The notes beneath the pieces were generated by a model, which saw only the letters and a program-made list of their open reading frames with translations, was not told the origin of the DNA and made no database searches. Source: Gymnopus androsaceus JB14 (lineage: Eukaryota; Basidiomycota; Agaricomycetes; Agaricales; Omphalotaceae). From it: 64,000 nt of DNA. How positions within the stretch are numbered: the first letter of the stretch is position 1; every line of letters starts with the position of its first letter. A program made the position numbers and the translations under genes. This document shows positions 9,910-21,917 of this stretch, in pieces. The stretch covers positions 62,001 to 126,000 of the forward strand of contig ML769415.1 of NCBI GenBank assembly GCA_009733575.1, read 5' to 3'.

Positions 9910-11084
9910 ATTCGAGGAGTGGATGTTCAATGTACTGTATGGACCATCTTGACAACCTCGTCGAAAGCACCCGACTTACTTTACGAACAGACAGATAGAA
10001 TCATAGATCTACTCATGACTTAGAAATATGATCTTGCGTCCGGGGCCTAGCGGTACCGGAAAGTGAGCTAGAGACGGTTAAGAAATACAAGTGATAGCGT
10101 ACTAGCGTACTTACCGTTTCAGCATTATTCGTCAGAGCCAATAAATGGTGGAAAATCGAAGTGGAGAGAGCCCTCAATTTTTGGTCTTTTTCTAATACAG
10201 AGGCTGGTGCTGAGATCGACGCTACAACGAGTCCTCGTGCACAAAGCTGCATGACTGGCTTCGAAGGCTTGGCTTCTGCTTGGCTTCAAATACAATATCT
10301 CTGATTTTTACTTGGCTTCAAATATGCGTATGATATACTTGTATATGCCACAGGCTACTATATTGCATCTGACAGGCTGAGGTAGACTGAGGTGCACTTG
10401 CTGCATTGCTGCTGGCCGCCGCCTGCAGTCTATTTCGGATAAAATTAACGGCTCGCATTGCATATCGACGGGCCGCGAAGAATAATATCCTAGTCTTGTT
10501 ATAGGTATCTATCGATAGGTGGTAATGACGAAAGTTCCGAATCAGGCCCAGGGGATGAAGATGCTTATTTCCAATCTCCGAACTCTCTTCGGGAAGCGTG
10601 ACAAAGCATACGTGCTGTCGTGACAGACGCGTCGTTACAAGTGCAAACAAGTACAAGGTGTTCAAGTATCTAACTTGAAGTGCTCAATTTCCGACCTGGA
10701 AGAGGTATGAAATAGCTGATTAACACTATGGAAAAAGATTTACGGTTATTCCAAAGCATATATATATATATAGCATATACTATGTAGTCAATTTCCATAC
10801 AGTTAATGATTAATTATGAAGAATACTCTTCGATTTGATTATTATAGCTCAGGGACTTGTTCTATGAGAGAGAGGTATTGACTGGATAATATAGATTTCT
10901 CGGCGTTTGACTTTTGGTATTGAGGTCAAAGCGATCGTTACCACGAAGAGAAGCTTTTGCTACGCGTCATCACGCCACTCGAGACTTCTTCTGTCTGTGA
11001 CTTTGATATCCTCTTTTTATCTCTTACAGTTCGTTCGTTTTCTTTCGATTTATCTCCGCCATTACAATCGCTGCGACAATTATC
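9910..11084. other. Intergenic, no gene seen
   Basis: About 1.2 kb without a supported gene. It contains an AT dinucleotide run near 10758-10772 and scattered short open frames without domain content. The last 150 bases are the promoter and leader of the gene starting at 11085, rich in C and T just before the start. Confidence 0.5.
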
Positions 11085-12418
11085 ATGAGCGACGTGCAGG
11101 TCCCAATACCCACTGTGGAGGCTGAAATTCTCGGTTGGGGAGAAGATGAAGTCGTTTCTACAACGTCAAATTCCAACGGCGCTCAGATCCTTATCTACGA
11201 AGAAGAGCATCAACTCCGTCTAGACCTAGAAAGCCGCTTACAGGCCTCTGAAGAGAATCTGCAGATGTGCAAAACCGAGCTGCTTGCCTCACAGAATCGT
11301 CTTTGGGCATACGAAAAACATCTGGAGCTGGTGCAGAAGCATGAGAAAAAGGTTATTGGCGATCTGGAGAAGGCTAATGGTGATTTGGCGCGTCTAGAAA
11401 GGGTGGAGGCGGATATGGACTTTGTCACGGACGCATTGAGGAAGGTTGGGGTGCGTTTTCTTGGAGGGCAGGGAGAGAGAAAGCTAGTTTGTGACAAGGA
11501 GAAAGACTCGCGATGGGCTCTGATGAATGACACCGTTTCCTCTGGGCAGAACTTTACCAGCACAATGGGCCAACCACTAGACGCTATCGCAGCTATAGAC
11601 ACTCTTCTTGACGCGCATAAGGAGATAATCGGGAATCACGCTCTTAATACATTGTTTGCCGACTTGCAACACGGTCGCCAGGAGATGATGGAGAGGCAGG
11701 AAGTTCCTGGTCCATCTACTACCGTGCCTCGAGTTTACTACCAGTCCGATGAATTCCACGAACATCACTTGCAGCATCCTCCATACCTTCATCCTTATCC
11801 CAATCAGCCAGTAAACTTAGAGCAGTGGCCATGGCCGCACTCGGATTACAGTGCATATGCGCAAGGTCTGTTTGAGTTTTTTATTCCAAAGTAATAACGA
11901 GATTGATTTGGATTTCTAGGACAATTGCCACCGATCCTGTCGCCTCTTCAAGCTCAACTTCAGCCTCCCACGAGCGCGGCCACCCTTCTCGTTGGCCAGC
12001 AAGACTTATATCTACCTCTCGTTCAGCAATCTCTACCTCATCGCAGCATCCCGAACACCGAAAATACGAGCTTTGCCCATCCTATCATCATTGCCTGTGC
12101 TCCCAGAGACCAGACACGATGGACATGTCCTACAGGGAGATAATCCCAATAATCAAATCAAACTTGTTAATGAAGAGCGTCGCATCAAGGTGGCTTGCGA
12201 TGGCTGTCGAAGTAGGTAGACTCCCATTCACGCTACAAACCGGAATTCTAAAGAGCATTTTTACAGCACGGAAAATCAGGTGTGATGGCGAGCGTCCCAT
12301 GTGTACAAATTGCATCAAACGAGGAAAACTCTGTCTTTACTTTCAAAAATCGGGCGGGAGAAAACGAGGCAGGAGCGTTCGAAGTGTATCCTCTGGAGCT
12401 ACCACGGAACTCGAATAG
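11085..12418 (+). CDS. Coiled-coil protein with C-terminal Zn2Cys6 cluster (putative transcription factor)
   Basis: The first exon (11085-11865) codes for a 260-residue part with a heptad-rich coiled coil (about residues 40-115) and a Pro/His/Tyr-rich tail. A GT-AG intron follows at 11866-11919. The end of the gene carries a canonical fungal zinc binuclear cluster: VACDGCR, a short intron with GTAGGT donor near 12212, then TRKIRCDGERPMCTNC and RGKLC, giving six cysteines with the spacing of GAL4-type factors. A basic GGRKRGR tail follows and the stop is at 12416-12418. Between exon 2 and the zinc part the frame changes by one; either an intron of 145 nt (11991-12135, weak donor) or one extra base explains this. 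A zinc cluster at the C-terminus is unusual, since most fungal members carry it at the N-terminus. Confidence 0.7.
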
Positions 12419-12544
12419 CGATCGCTGGGTAGCGCTGTATCATCGAAGGGAAGTCTGGTCAAGGATCTGGATGATCATGAGTACAAATAAGGCAGATAAA
12501 TCGGATATGTACTAATAACCTGCCTAATCTCTCCGTTGAGGAGA

Positions 12545-13312
12545 TTATATATGTTGAATCTCTTCTTCCATAGGCCAAAAGTTCGCTTCAAGCTCAACTA
12601 CTCTCGCCCAAACTTTCTCTGCGCGCTTCCATTCCGCCGACTCGGGTTCTATGCCCAACGAGTCAACTAAACCGCTCAAATCGTCAACGAACGCGACGAA
12701 CTCGGGACAGGTCCAATTTTCCGATAGGGTAGCAATGGCGGCGTTGGTTCTAGAATCAGAAGACGATTTCCCCGGTGCTAGCCTGCTCTCGAACAAAAGT
12801 CCAAGAATCGAGGTATACCTACGGAAGGTGTAAGCCCAAAAATATCACCGGGATGTGAAACATACTTTTTCCATAGCCCAAAGGAAAACTAAACCGTCAA
12901 TCCAGTTTTTCGACATCCTCTCCATCTCCGCTGTATAGTCTCTCGTTCCTTTTCTCTCTGGCCAGCCCTCTAGCTTCAATCCCCATTTCTGTGCTGTTTC
13001 CTGGAAGAAACTGGATTCTCGGACGATGTTCTCTAGTGCAAACAACAGGATCTTTAGAATTCGTTTGTTGAGATTTTCTTCGGGTGAACTGAGACCGTGA
13101 GCAGGATCAAATGGGATGTTGGATATTAGGGATCCGATGAACTTTGGATACGCTTGAGCAGCGTAGATTCGGTCCTGATATAACCAAAAGCTTAGGAGGT
13201 TGTGACTGAGAGATCCATTGCCAGCTGCAGCGAGAAAAGAGTGGGTGGTCGCGGAAGCGTAAGGAGTTGCTAGAGAAAGTAAATGTTTTGTGAGGAATTT
13301 TGAATCCTGCAT
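12545..13312 (-). CDS. TenA/THI-4-like (heme-oxygenase-fold) protein
   Basis: Starts at 13312 and reads as a helical protein of about 240 residues of the TENA/THI-4 family: LSFWLYQDRIYAAQAYPKF near residue 40, PFDPAHG, then WIDGLVFLWAMEK at the end of exon 1. After an intron (donor GTATGT near 12866, acceptor near 12818) the conserved VYLDSW continues. The frame then slips by one base at TTTT near 12803-12808, beyond which ENWTCPEFVAFVDDLSGLVD follows to the stop at 12545. TenA proteins act on thiamin breakdown products; fungal members of this branch are mostly uncharacterised. It faces the zinc-cluster gene tail to tail, with about 125 bases between stops. The frame slip may be a sequence error. 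Confidence 0.75.
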
Positions 13313-13329
13313 GGAAAGCTAGAGTGGGT

Positions 13330-15267
13330 AACGCGTTGATAACGCGCTGATGCATGACCAAATCCACCGTAAAACGAGCGCCCGGCTATTTCATTGGCTT
13401 AATCGTTTCCAACCATCTTAACCATCTTCCACTGCGTACATGGTCTGAACAAGGATACAGGCAAATCCATCAGTGTCACATAGCGCTTCGAAACAAGATC
13501 CTTCGATTGTTACTAGACAAAAAAACTCGACAAGCTCGTTTCTATCTCATCGCTGGCGTGATTCTCGGAGTCCTACGTCGCGATACGAGACCGAGTGATG
13601 TGTAGCAATTTAGCAAGTCACCCGAGGAGGTGTGTACATGTTCTGTTACGCGTGTGCTTTTCAATAGCTGATACATTTTTTGTTTTTTGCACAGATGAAC
13701 CATATTACCAAGAGCTTTTTCAAGTATTGTTACACTAAACACCACCCGCAAACCAGGACTCGATGATGAAATTTGTCAGAATTAACGGAAGTCGATTGTG
13801 GGACCTGTGGATGGCATAGTCGACTCGTCTCTCTTCTAGGCTGTCTGGAGCCGCGACCCGCTCATCGTGCTTTCCTTCTTACCATCTGCACACTCGCCAC
13901 CACTAAATTGCCCTAGTGAAAGAAGTCCCAGCATCGACGTTAGTGCTTCTGTAGATCTCTCACTCTCATTCTTTCTTTCTCCTGAAGCCACCTCTGCCAG
14001 TGCGAAGGGGTCGTCATCGTCATAATCTGAATGTCGATACCGATATCCTCCCATCGCTATACTGCCGAAGCTGACTCGGAATACACATCAACTACATGTA
14101 TCCACCTCATTCTACCCTCAGCTTCAACAACGACATCTACTCACTCGACAAATAATCTGGATACCCTCACTGCATCTCGCGGTATCCCAATCCGTATAGT
14201 GTTTCGTCTATGACTTCTATTCCTGTTTCACACTTTCATTTCGCCTCAAAAATGTTGTCATTTCATCTTTCGCATCGCTTGCCTGTGCTCGTTTTCCCCT
14301 GACATTTCGCTCCCTTGTTCCCTGGTGGTTTTCATCTTATACTTATGTTCTCTGTCCGGCCCCGTTTTTCGGTGCATGCTGCTTTCTTCGGATACTCGTA
14401 CTCCTCTGCCATCCTCCTTATCTTCTAATAGTACCTATACTTATGTTCCTTTCCTGAACCACCTCACCAAATCCTTGCCACCTCGTTCTCTAGGCCTTGC
14501 ACTAGCTCCATTCAGGGTCCTCGCTGGAGCTGAACTACGCCTAGATGAAGAACGACATCGGTCCACAGGTGTCGAACATATCTGGGACCCAGTTGGAACG
14601 CTCAGAAGATGAAATTAAAATTGTGTTTGGACAGAGGCGAAGATCGAGTATCGCTGCCGCTATCTCACATTATAGCTCCTCTTTTCCAACCAAAGAATCT
14701 GACGAACCGATTTGTATTCATTCATAATCGCAATCGCCTACGTGATGCAGAAACTCTGTATGTGTGGACGAAATGTGGAAAACCTTGGAGACAACCTCGA
14801 TCTCCTGGCCGAGGAGCATGTCAAGGAGTTGGAGAGCATTCTTCTGTCTGATATAGGTTTCCAAGTGATTTTATTGTGAGTTGTGACTGGTAGCCGCCTC
14901 AAATAATGAGTACTAATTTCGTAACATAGATCAATGTTTTTTTCTGGCGGCGGTCAACATGCAAAGAATGCCTTATCTGAAGGCGCTTCGGCCTTGAACG
15001 TTCAAACGTGCTCATCGCGGGATGCTAGTCTTGCTGGTACTCGTAAGACGTAGGGACTTTTGCGAAGAACATTCGACACCAGCTTATAATCCAGTGGTTA
15101 AACGTCCTGTTCTTGAGATACATGTGAATGAATCAGTGGGGTGAGGTTATACAGATGATTACACAGTGACATTGTAAGTAGAACTTGTTAAACGAGCAGG
15201 AACACTAATTACGGCCATACCAGGCTATATATCATACATACATGTAAAATTTAGTAGAGTCGTTCGT
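13330..15267. other. Long intergenic stretch, no gene I can support
   Basis: Nearly 2 kb. Open frames at 13836-14054 (minus, acidic YDDDDPF start) and 14545-14727 (plus) are short, have no family match that I recognise, and cannot be joined convincingly. A frame near 14738-14880 reads LAEEHVKELESILLSD, which looks like protein, perhaps an exon or relic. The C/T-rich 13970-14500 part is low in complexity. Confidence 0.4.
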
Positions 15268-16779
15268 TCAAGCAAAGATAGCCAGGCGAGGATCAATTTC
15301 AGCAGGATCATTCATCTGGAAGATAACAAGGATAATGAGGTGTTACTCATATATGAATCCACGAATGAGCGTACCCTGTATTTGGCGTTCAGTCCACTGA
15401 TAGCTTTCATGTCCGCCTCGCTCAACTCGAAGTCTTCAATGGAAAGGTCTTCAACTAGAAGTTCCATTACGGTACTCTTGGGAATCACAGCCAGTCCTTG
15501 TTGAACAGCCCAGCGAAGAATGACCTGTCCTGGGGCTAATGTGCCATCGTTGTCAGAGAAAGCTCGAAAACAAATACTACAAACGTACTTTTGTTAACGT
15601 TGGAGGCAGCCCTAGTAATAACATCGTGTGTCAACAGCGAGGTGACTCCAAGGTGCATTTCGAGCTCCAAGTAGCCTTGTGGTCCAAATGAACTATAAGC
15701 TGTAACGGCCATACCGAGATTTTTCGCCAGCTTGATAAGAGGTTTTTGGGTAAGGTACGGGTGGATCTCGACCTGAAGGACCTGGGGTTCAATGCGAGAG
15801 TATCGGAAAATATCGCAGAGGAGGGATCCCGCAGTGTTACTTGGATGCTCAACGTTAACATCCTCGAGTGCATAAGTATCAGAAAGAATTCACCTGACGC
15901 CAATGTTCTTCGCGATACCTTCATCGACCAGTTTCTCCATCTCGACCCAGGTCTCTTGAAAGGGGGTGCGCTCTGTCATAGTAAATTTCGATTTAATAAC
16001 GGAGACGTTGCGCATATGCAATTATAGGTTCACCTAGGTTAACGCTCTTGCCATCGATTCCCCACCACGCTGGAGGGTATTTCTGGGAAGGCTCAACGTA
16101 CTCCAGGGCAATAGGGAAATGGACCAGGAAGAGATCAAAGTATTCAAGTCCCCACTGTCGGAGCTGCATCTTCGCCGCATTTCTTACCTATAGGTGAAAT
16201 ATCATCAGCTAAAGTTGCTCCAAAACTTTTGAATTGCAAAGCATACTAACGTGCTCTTTCGAATGAAATGTATTCCAAAGCTTGGAAGTGATGACTGACA
16301 CCAGTGAGGTTTAGATGAGTGGGGTGGGGATTGGATTCGACTTACATAGTTCTTCTCTTTTGACGATACCCTCATCCAAGGCGCGGCGTACACCTTCTCC
16401 CAGTTCCTTTTCATTTCCATAATCACAAGCACCATCGAACAACCGATAGCCAGCTTTGATAGCAGTGTACACAGTCTATCGGACTTGTTGTTTAGCACGA
16501 ACAAGACCCAGTCGCTTGAAATTTACCTCTGCACAGGAGGAGTTGGGGATCTGAGCAGTATATGTGAGAATTCTTGACTCGCACTGGTAGCTTTGAATGG
16601 TACGTACCTTCCAGGTACCAAGGCTTTCCATGGATCGCGATGAGATCAAGAACATAGTAGTTTGATAGCATTACTCACCCCACGGAGGGCATCTAGAGAG
16701 TGTAAGTATGCTTGTGGTACTCACTGCATTATGAGGTACATACCTTCTGGTTGGTGCGCTTCAAGACAATGCTGGGCAT
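15268..16779 (-). CDS. Aldo/keto reductase, D-xylose reductase type
   Basis: NAD(P)H-dependent reduction of an aldose (xylose to xylitol in characterised relatives), cytosolic. The start at 16779 opens [12 protein letters not shown]; after a 60-nt intron follows MPSVGLGTWK. Later exons give [17 protein letters not shown] (catalytic Asp and Tyr), TSKLWN (Lys), [10 protein letters not shown] (His): the full AKR tetrad. Further blocks are [13 protein letters not shown]-like, [24 protein letters not shown] (nucleotide binding) and a C-terminal [14 protein letters not shown], the NDP block typical of xylose reductases. Stop at 15268-15270. Eight or so exons. A sugar transporter lies 1 kb upstream on the same strand, suggesting a shared sugar-use role. 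Galacturonate or glyceraldehyde reductase activity cannot be excluded from sequence. Confidence 0.85.
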
Positions 16780-16799
16780 AGTGAGTAAATTTGCAGGTT

Positions 16800-17790
16800 G
16801 GGGATAAGAGAAGAAGAGTCAGACCTTTATGAACGGTCAGTCTTAAGACCTGGATCCAGCCTGGATCGATCTCCGAGAGTCCAACGAAGTTGCTAGCCAC
16901 AGGGCCCTCAGTGGCGCGGCGCATTTGAAGAAAAAATCTATAGATAGGGAGCAACTCCTCGAGGGTATTCTAAAATGTCCGCATCAAGAGGTTAAGTGAT
17001 ACAATCCTCGTTTTAGGAAGGAGTCCAGATGGGTTCCACGATGGGCTGTTCGACTCTTCGAGGGGTCCATGATGGGCTGTGTCCTACCTAGCCCAATTTC
17101 CTTATTTGGTCTGATTACCATTTTTAGAGTATCGTAATCATTATGATGCTTATTAAGATTCAAAAACATGCACCTAAAATTTGACTCTTTGAGGTCTCGC
17201 GAAACGACTGTCAACTCAGTTTTATGAATTTCGGAGATTTGACTGTGTAACTGAGGACTCGGAAAAAGATGCTGAGTTTTGGCTCGCGTAGATCACTGTT
17301 GCGCCCTCACAGATGTCCACTTCAGTTTAAGCTACGGTTACTATGTTATCACGGTCTGATCACACGCCTCTTGAGCAACCTGTAGTATAGTCTTTGTACA
17401 ACTCTACATATCATCATGAGAATAAGTATCCTCTTTCTGCTTCAAAGACTCCCGTAAATATTGTAGTGGTCGACCAAGAGAAAAATGTCATTCCATGCAC
17501 TCAACTGAGCCTCGAGAGGGCAGGCAATCACAAGTTGTTTGAATTTTTGAACGCTAATTCTAGGAAAATGTAGGCCCAAACTGCACCAACTTCAACAAGC
17601 AACCAATGCCCAATTCACCATGTATAAGTGCAAGCTCCAAATAGAGTTCCTTGCCCAAGGTGGAAGCGAGATTTTATGTAAAACATTAAACGTATACATT
17701 TTTACAAGTCAGTACAATTAACTGCACGCGTCCATATAGTATATCATATAGTCTTAAAACAGTAAAATAGTCAGGCGAGAGGGATCCATC
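16800..17790. other. Intergenic between aldo/keto reductase and sugar transporter
   Basis: About 1 kb, no gene. Near 17033-17080 a short imperfect direct repeat occurs ('tccacgatgggctgt' and 'tccatgatgggctgtg'). The rest is 3' flank of the transporter and promoter of the reductase. Confidence 0.45.
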
Positions 17791-20088
17791 TTACGCATCC
17801 TCATTATGCTTTTCATTTCTGTCCGCTGCATTGAGACCGTTGCCCAAAATCTCGTTAGTTGCCTCTTCGCCATCGAAAATAGCAGCGGTTTCTTCCAGTG
17901 TAAGGTTCTTTGTCTCGACGACATCTACGACACGAGAATGAGCGACGAGCTTCAGAGGGAGGAAAAGGAGCAAACATACAGAAGTAGAGGAAAATGCATT
18001 CCACAACGAGCCAGCAACAATACACGATATAGTATTTCCATGAAATTGCCACTGTCAGATGTTAGGCCATACTAAACACAGGTGGAAGGGAGGCATCACT
18101 CACTGAGTGCAATAGGGTTGACGTATTGATTAAAAATTAGAGCTACGGAGATGGTAAAGTTGAAAACATTGAAACCCTTGGCTCGGAGAGGATAAGGCAG
18201 AATTTCAACGGTGTAAGCAACAATCAGCGGAGTGAACGCGACACTATGATGTTAATAATTAGCAAATATAAACCCAAATAGAAACTGCGACATACTCATA
18301 ACATGCGTAGAACAGGAAGATGAACGCGATGACACTGTGAGCAGCAGCGGGTTGTCCGTGCATTTGGAATTGTGCAAAAGAGATTGTTTGTGACGTGAAG
18401 AAAATAAGCATGCCAATGCCGGAGAACAGGAACATGAAGCGACGGCCCAGCCTCTCCACCATAGCGGAGGCACCGAGTGCGCAAAACAAATTCCATATTG
18501 CCAGAATACCGTTAATGAGAAGCTAGAACGACGATCAAAATCTGCGATACGATAGGAGTGGGCCAAGTAGTACCTGTGTAGTTGCATCTTTGATATTGAT
18601 ATCATTGAGAATCTTGTTCAAATAATACGATGCAAGGCCATTCCCAGACCACTGCGAAAAGAATGCAATAGCGACTGGAAGATTCGATTGAATGTAGGTA
18701 TACGACACTGATGTTGTTGAAGTCACTCACTAATGATCCTCATTCGCCTACGATTTCCCGGTGTTGCAAACAACGATTTCCAGCCCACATTGGCAGCGAC
18801 TACCACAACGTTCAATCGGAAATATCCATTGGTTAAAAGTATGCTCACCAGTTCTGTCATATTCAATGGAAGTTTTAATTTCATTGTACTCGTATTGGAC
18901 GAGAGGGTCATCTCTAAGTCGAGATAAGATTGTTAGACATCGGATGAATGAGAAAACATTGGGACGCACCGATTTCCATCCCCATGGTAGTAGGCGAGAA
19001 CATCAAGGGCTTTCTCATTTTTCCCTTTACTGATGAGCCAACGAGGAGATTCCGGAACAAACCAAATCAGCAGGATTTGAAGGATTGATGGCAATCCTTG
19101 CAGAACAGAGGGTATCCTCCAAGCCCAGGTATTATTGATTTTGAAGGTACCATAAGTTGTCCAGGCTGCACTATCAAAATCAACAGTGTTTAACACGAGG
19201 GCTGGGAAATGTGGGAGGGCACACTTACACGATAGCACCAGAATACCACAGGGAGTTGTACGTGGCGGTTAACTGTGCACGGTAGCGAGGGTATGATATT
19301 TCAGATACCAACAAGGGTGCAGCATTCGCTACAGCCCGGGTGATCAGTACAAATTTGTGGTAAAAACTGGAAGCAAAGCTTACCGGCAAACGTAAGACCA
19401 AAACCAATTAAGAAACTGTTGAAAATAGCTATTAACAATTTATGGACGCCTCAAGTCACAGATTTACACACCGTGCTCCGAGGAACATTCCTGTTGACTG
19501 TGCAGCACCTTGAAGAGCTGTTGCAATAGTCATGATAACCGCGCCAATGAAGACAGTGGGGCGACGTCCAATACCGTCGGAAAGATACGGAGCGAAAGGG
19601 TAAGCAGCGAGACCACCGATGTTCTGCGAGATAGTGGGGCTTCAGTGACTGATGAACGTTATTTGAATTGCAAGCTTACTTGAATAGCGTTCAACAATCC
19701 GAGTCCACCAGAGTGCGGATGGTGAAAATAATTTTCCCATTGCGTTCTACATTTTTCTTTGAGACAACTTTGCGCGCACATAGAAGAAAAAAAAAGCTTC
19801 TTACAGAGACTGAAGCCCATTCATCATACTTCCATCGTATCCATTTGTCGAGGATGTAATAAGCCTATCTTGGGTATTAGGAATAGGCCCAAGAAAGATC
19901 AGAATCGAAACTCACAAGAGGACAATCCACCCATTCAAAGCAATAATCCTACAACCTCGCTCAGGACCTGGCAAGACCAAGAAGGCAGGATCCACTCACC
20001 GTCTGTTGTTATACCATTTCCGCCTAGGGTCGAGAAGACTGTTGATGCCAGAGTCAATTGCAGGAGAAGTACCGATATCTTTGGCCAT
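17791..20088 (-). CDS. MFS sugar transporter (lactose-permease/hexose-transporter-like)
   Basis: Plasma-membrane sugar/proton symporter family, twelve expected membrane helices. The start at 20088 opens MAKDIGTSPAIDSG. In order on the minus strand: NGYDGSMMNGLQ (near 19830), HHPHSGGLGLLNAIQ (near 19705), GRRPTVFIGAVIM (near 19550), YRAQLTATYNSLWYSGAIV (near 19260), TWAWRIPSVLQGLPSILQ (near 19100), PESPRWLISKGK (near 19040), and VETKNLTLEETAAIFDGE (near 17900). These are the family signatures of fungal sugar transporters. The C-terminus (NEKHNEDA, stop at 17791) is hydrophilic and cytosolic. About ten introns. It is followed on the same strand by the xylose-reductase-type gene; xylose, another pentose or a pectin-derived sugar is a plausible substrate, but this is inference. 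Confidence 0.88.
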
Positions 20089-20126
20089 GTTTTTAGTTCA
20101 AGTGGGAACAAAGAGTGGTCGCTCGC

Positions 20127-20137
20127 ATATATATATA
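20127..20137 (-). promoter_or_regulatory. TATA-like element of the sugar transporter
   Basis: An alternating AT run (atatatatata) about 40 bases upstream of the start codon at 20088. The position fits a core promoter with a very short leader; the match is loose. Confidence 0.4.
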
Positions 20138-20338
20138 GCTTTCGGGACACGACAGGTGATGGGTTTCTTCAAAGGTAGTCCGGAAACAACTGTCCGCTGC
20201 CTTAGTAGTTCGGAGAGTTTCGTCAAAAGGCTAGATCATACCTAGAGCATACTATTGTTGCGTATTCAGTATTTTGCGAACTTTCTGTGAAAGACACGGA
20301 ATGAGTACCCCTTCTCCCTAAACGGACCCAAAACAAAC

Positions 20339-20689
20339 ATGAAATCTACAGATCAGAGTGACCCCCACCTACCGCAAAGAAGCACCAGAAGAGCAACCCC
20401 ACTGACAGCAGCGAATATACGTTTGGATGAAACGAGCACCCAGAAAGCGAAGGTCCAAACTCGAGTGAGCAGAATGGTGAGAACGGTAAATAGTCGGGCC
20501 TATCCAAACGGAACTCTGAATGATTCTACGAGCGAGACTCCAGGATTGCAGTTGGGTTCCATGATCCGTCGCTCTAGATCTATGCCAAGTGCTCGTTCGA
20601 GGACGTATAGCGGTCGGGAGGAGTCTGGGGAGACGGGTGCAGGATTCGAAAGTGAAGAAAACACGGTTGATACGGGGATGATAAGGTGA
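20339..20689 (+). CDS. Hypothetical small basic protein
   Basis: A 116-residue frame with a good start context (aaac before ATG) and even, Ser/Thr/Arg-rich composition (e.g. RRSRSMPSARSRTYSGREES). No domain recognised, no signal peptide or membrane segment. A competing minus-strand frame (20500-20955) overlaps it, so either or neither may be real. The low-complexity Ser/Arg content suggests a disordered protein if it is expressed. Confidence 0.25.
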   Translation: MKSTDQSDPHLPQRSTRRATPLTAANIRLDETSTQKAKVQTRVSRMVRTVNSRAYPNGTLNDSTSETPGLQLGSMIRRSRSMPSARSRTYSGREESGETGAGFESEENTVDTGMIR

Positions 20690-20699
20690 TGAGTGATGA

Positions 20700-21915
20700 G
20701 CGAAGAAGTTCTGGGTCCGGAGACGAGCCCAAAAATGGTTCCGCTAGTCCGACAGGCGATTTGTTCCTCAGTTTTCCCGTTCCGCTTCTTTGTCCATTCT
20801 CCTACTGCTTCCAACCATCGTTCTTGGCATTCCAAGCGAGGAACATTCATCCGACCGTGGTTTCTCGAAAGGGTCGTTGGACCTGGTGTCCAAATTTGGC
20901 CCCCAGCTCGGGGTCCTAGTTCTTGGAGAATCGAAATCGAGACAGACAAAATCAAAGCTGCGGTTAAAACATATAATTAAGCTTGAGCTTCAAATTCTAG
21001 GAGACGTATATGGAGTTTTATAAGGATGGAAGATCCAAACTGAGAAGAACAAACGTTGTTTGTATGTAGTAGCACGAATGAGGACAACTCTTAGCGCCCA
21101 CCCATAAATAAGCGCCCTAGTTGAATTCACTTGCTTCACTGACACTCGATGGTGAAGCTGGGACAGGACGCAGATGGAAAGCGGAAGATGCGTCAAAATC
21201 GAATAGGCTGAGAATTATATGCGACCAGCAGCGTACTATCCGAACGGAGCCATTCGTCTCTCCAGCCACGTCGCTCCGTAAGTTTGGCTCCATCCACCTC
21301 GCCCCGTTTTACGGTTAATTTTGGCTTCCGGAACATTTTCACCCATCCCAAGGCAACCGTATGCCTCGAACTGGTGTTAGCAAGCACGTATTATCATCTA
21401 AACACTATATTGTTACCCATTCTCCAAGTTTAGAGTGTGGGGAGCGGTGAAGCCGGATGAGAGGTGGAGGATTACAGACGCGCATATGGCGAATAACCCC
21501 TGCTAGCGTAGACTCCGCGTTCCGCAGTCATCGTCTGCTTCCGAAGGATTCTGCAGTATAGGCAAACGAGCTGCTTGCTCTCAGTCGTTGTCCTTAACCG
21601 CGTGGACATCGGATGCTTCAGTTTTCCAGCAGCCATTCGGACACCAGCATATCCTTCACCTGTCCCTCTCCCAGATTCCATGTTTCCGAAATCAGCTCAT
21701 CGAGCTCAACCTTCTGTCCCACTCTACGCGAAACCACCTCCGAGGCGAACATCGAACGCGGGGATTTGGTGATTTCGAGAGGTGAGGATTGGATGATGGG
21801 GATGAAGGCAAATAAGCTTGTAGATATTGAGCGCGAAAATGTAAGAGCTAAAGCGAGTGCATTAGTCGACAAGAACCAAATTGAAAAATATTCGAAAACT
21901 TACCTCAAACGAACT
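20700..21915. other. Intergenic, no gene I can support
   Basis: Open frames exist on both strands, e.g. 21613-21999 plus and 21618-21872 minus, overlapping each other with no recognisable domain. The frame up to 21915 runs straight into duplicated sequence, so its end is not native. Confidence 0.4.
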
Positions 21916-21917
21916 AT

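Noticed and set aside
10318..10665. 115-residue minus-strand open frame
   Set aside because: No domain and uneven composition; lies in a spacer with an AT run and no splice context.
10758..10772. AT dinucleotide run
   Set aside because: Short, and not placed as a TATA box for any supported start; ordinary microsatellite noise.
14325..14851. Overlapping plus-strand frames of 60-95 residues
   Set aside because: They lie in C/T-rich sequence, overlap in different frames and cannot be joined by GT-AG introns with any recognisable product.
15746..16027. 93-residue plus-strand frame
   Set aside because: It is the antisense shadow of the aldo/keto reductase exons.
20500..20955. 151-residue minus-strand frame
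   Set aside because: Overlaps a plus-strand frame of similar quality; no domain or splice support for either, so only one was listed, with low confidence.
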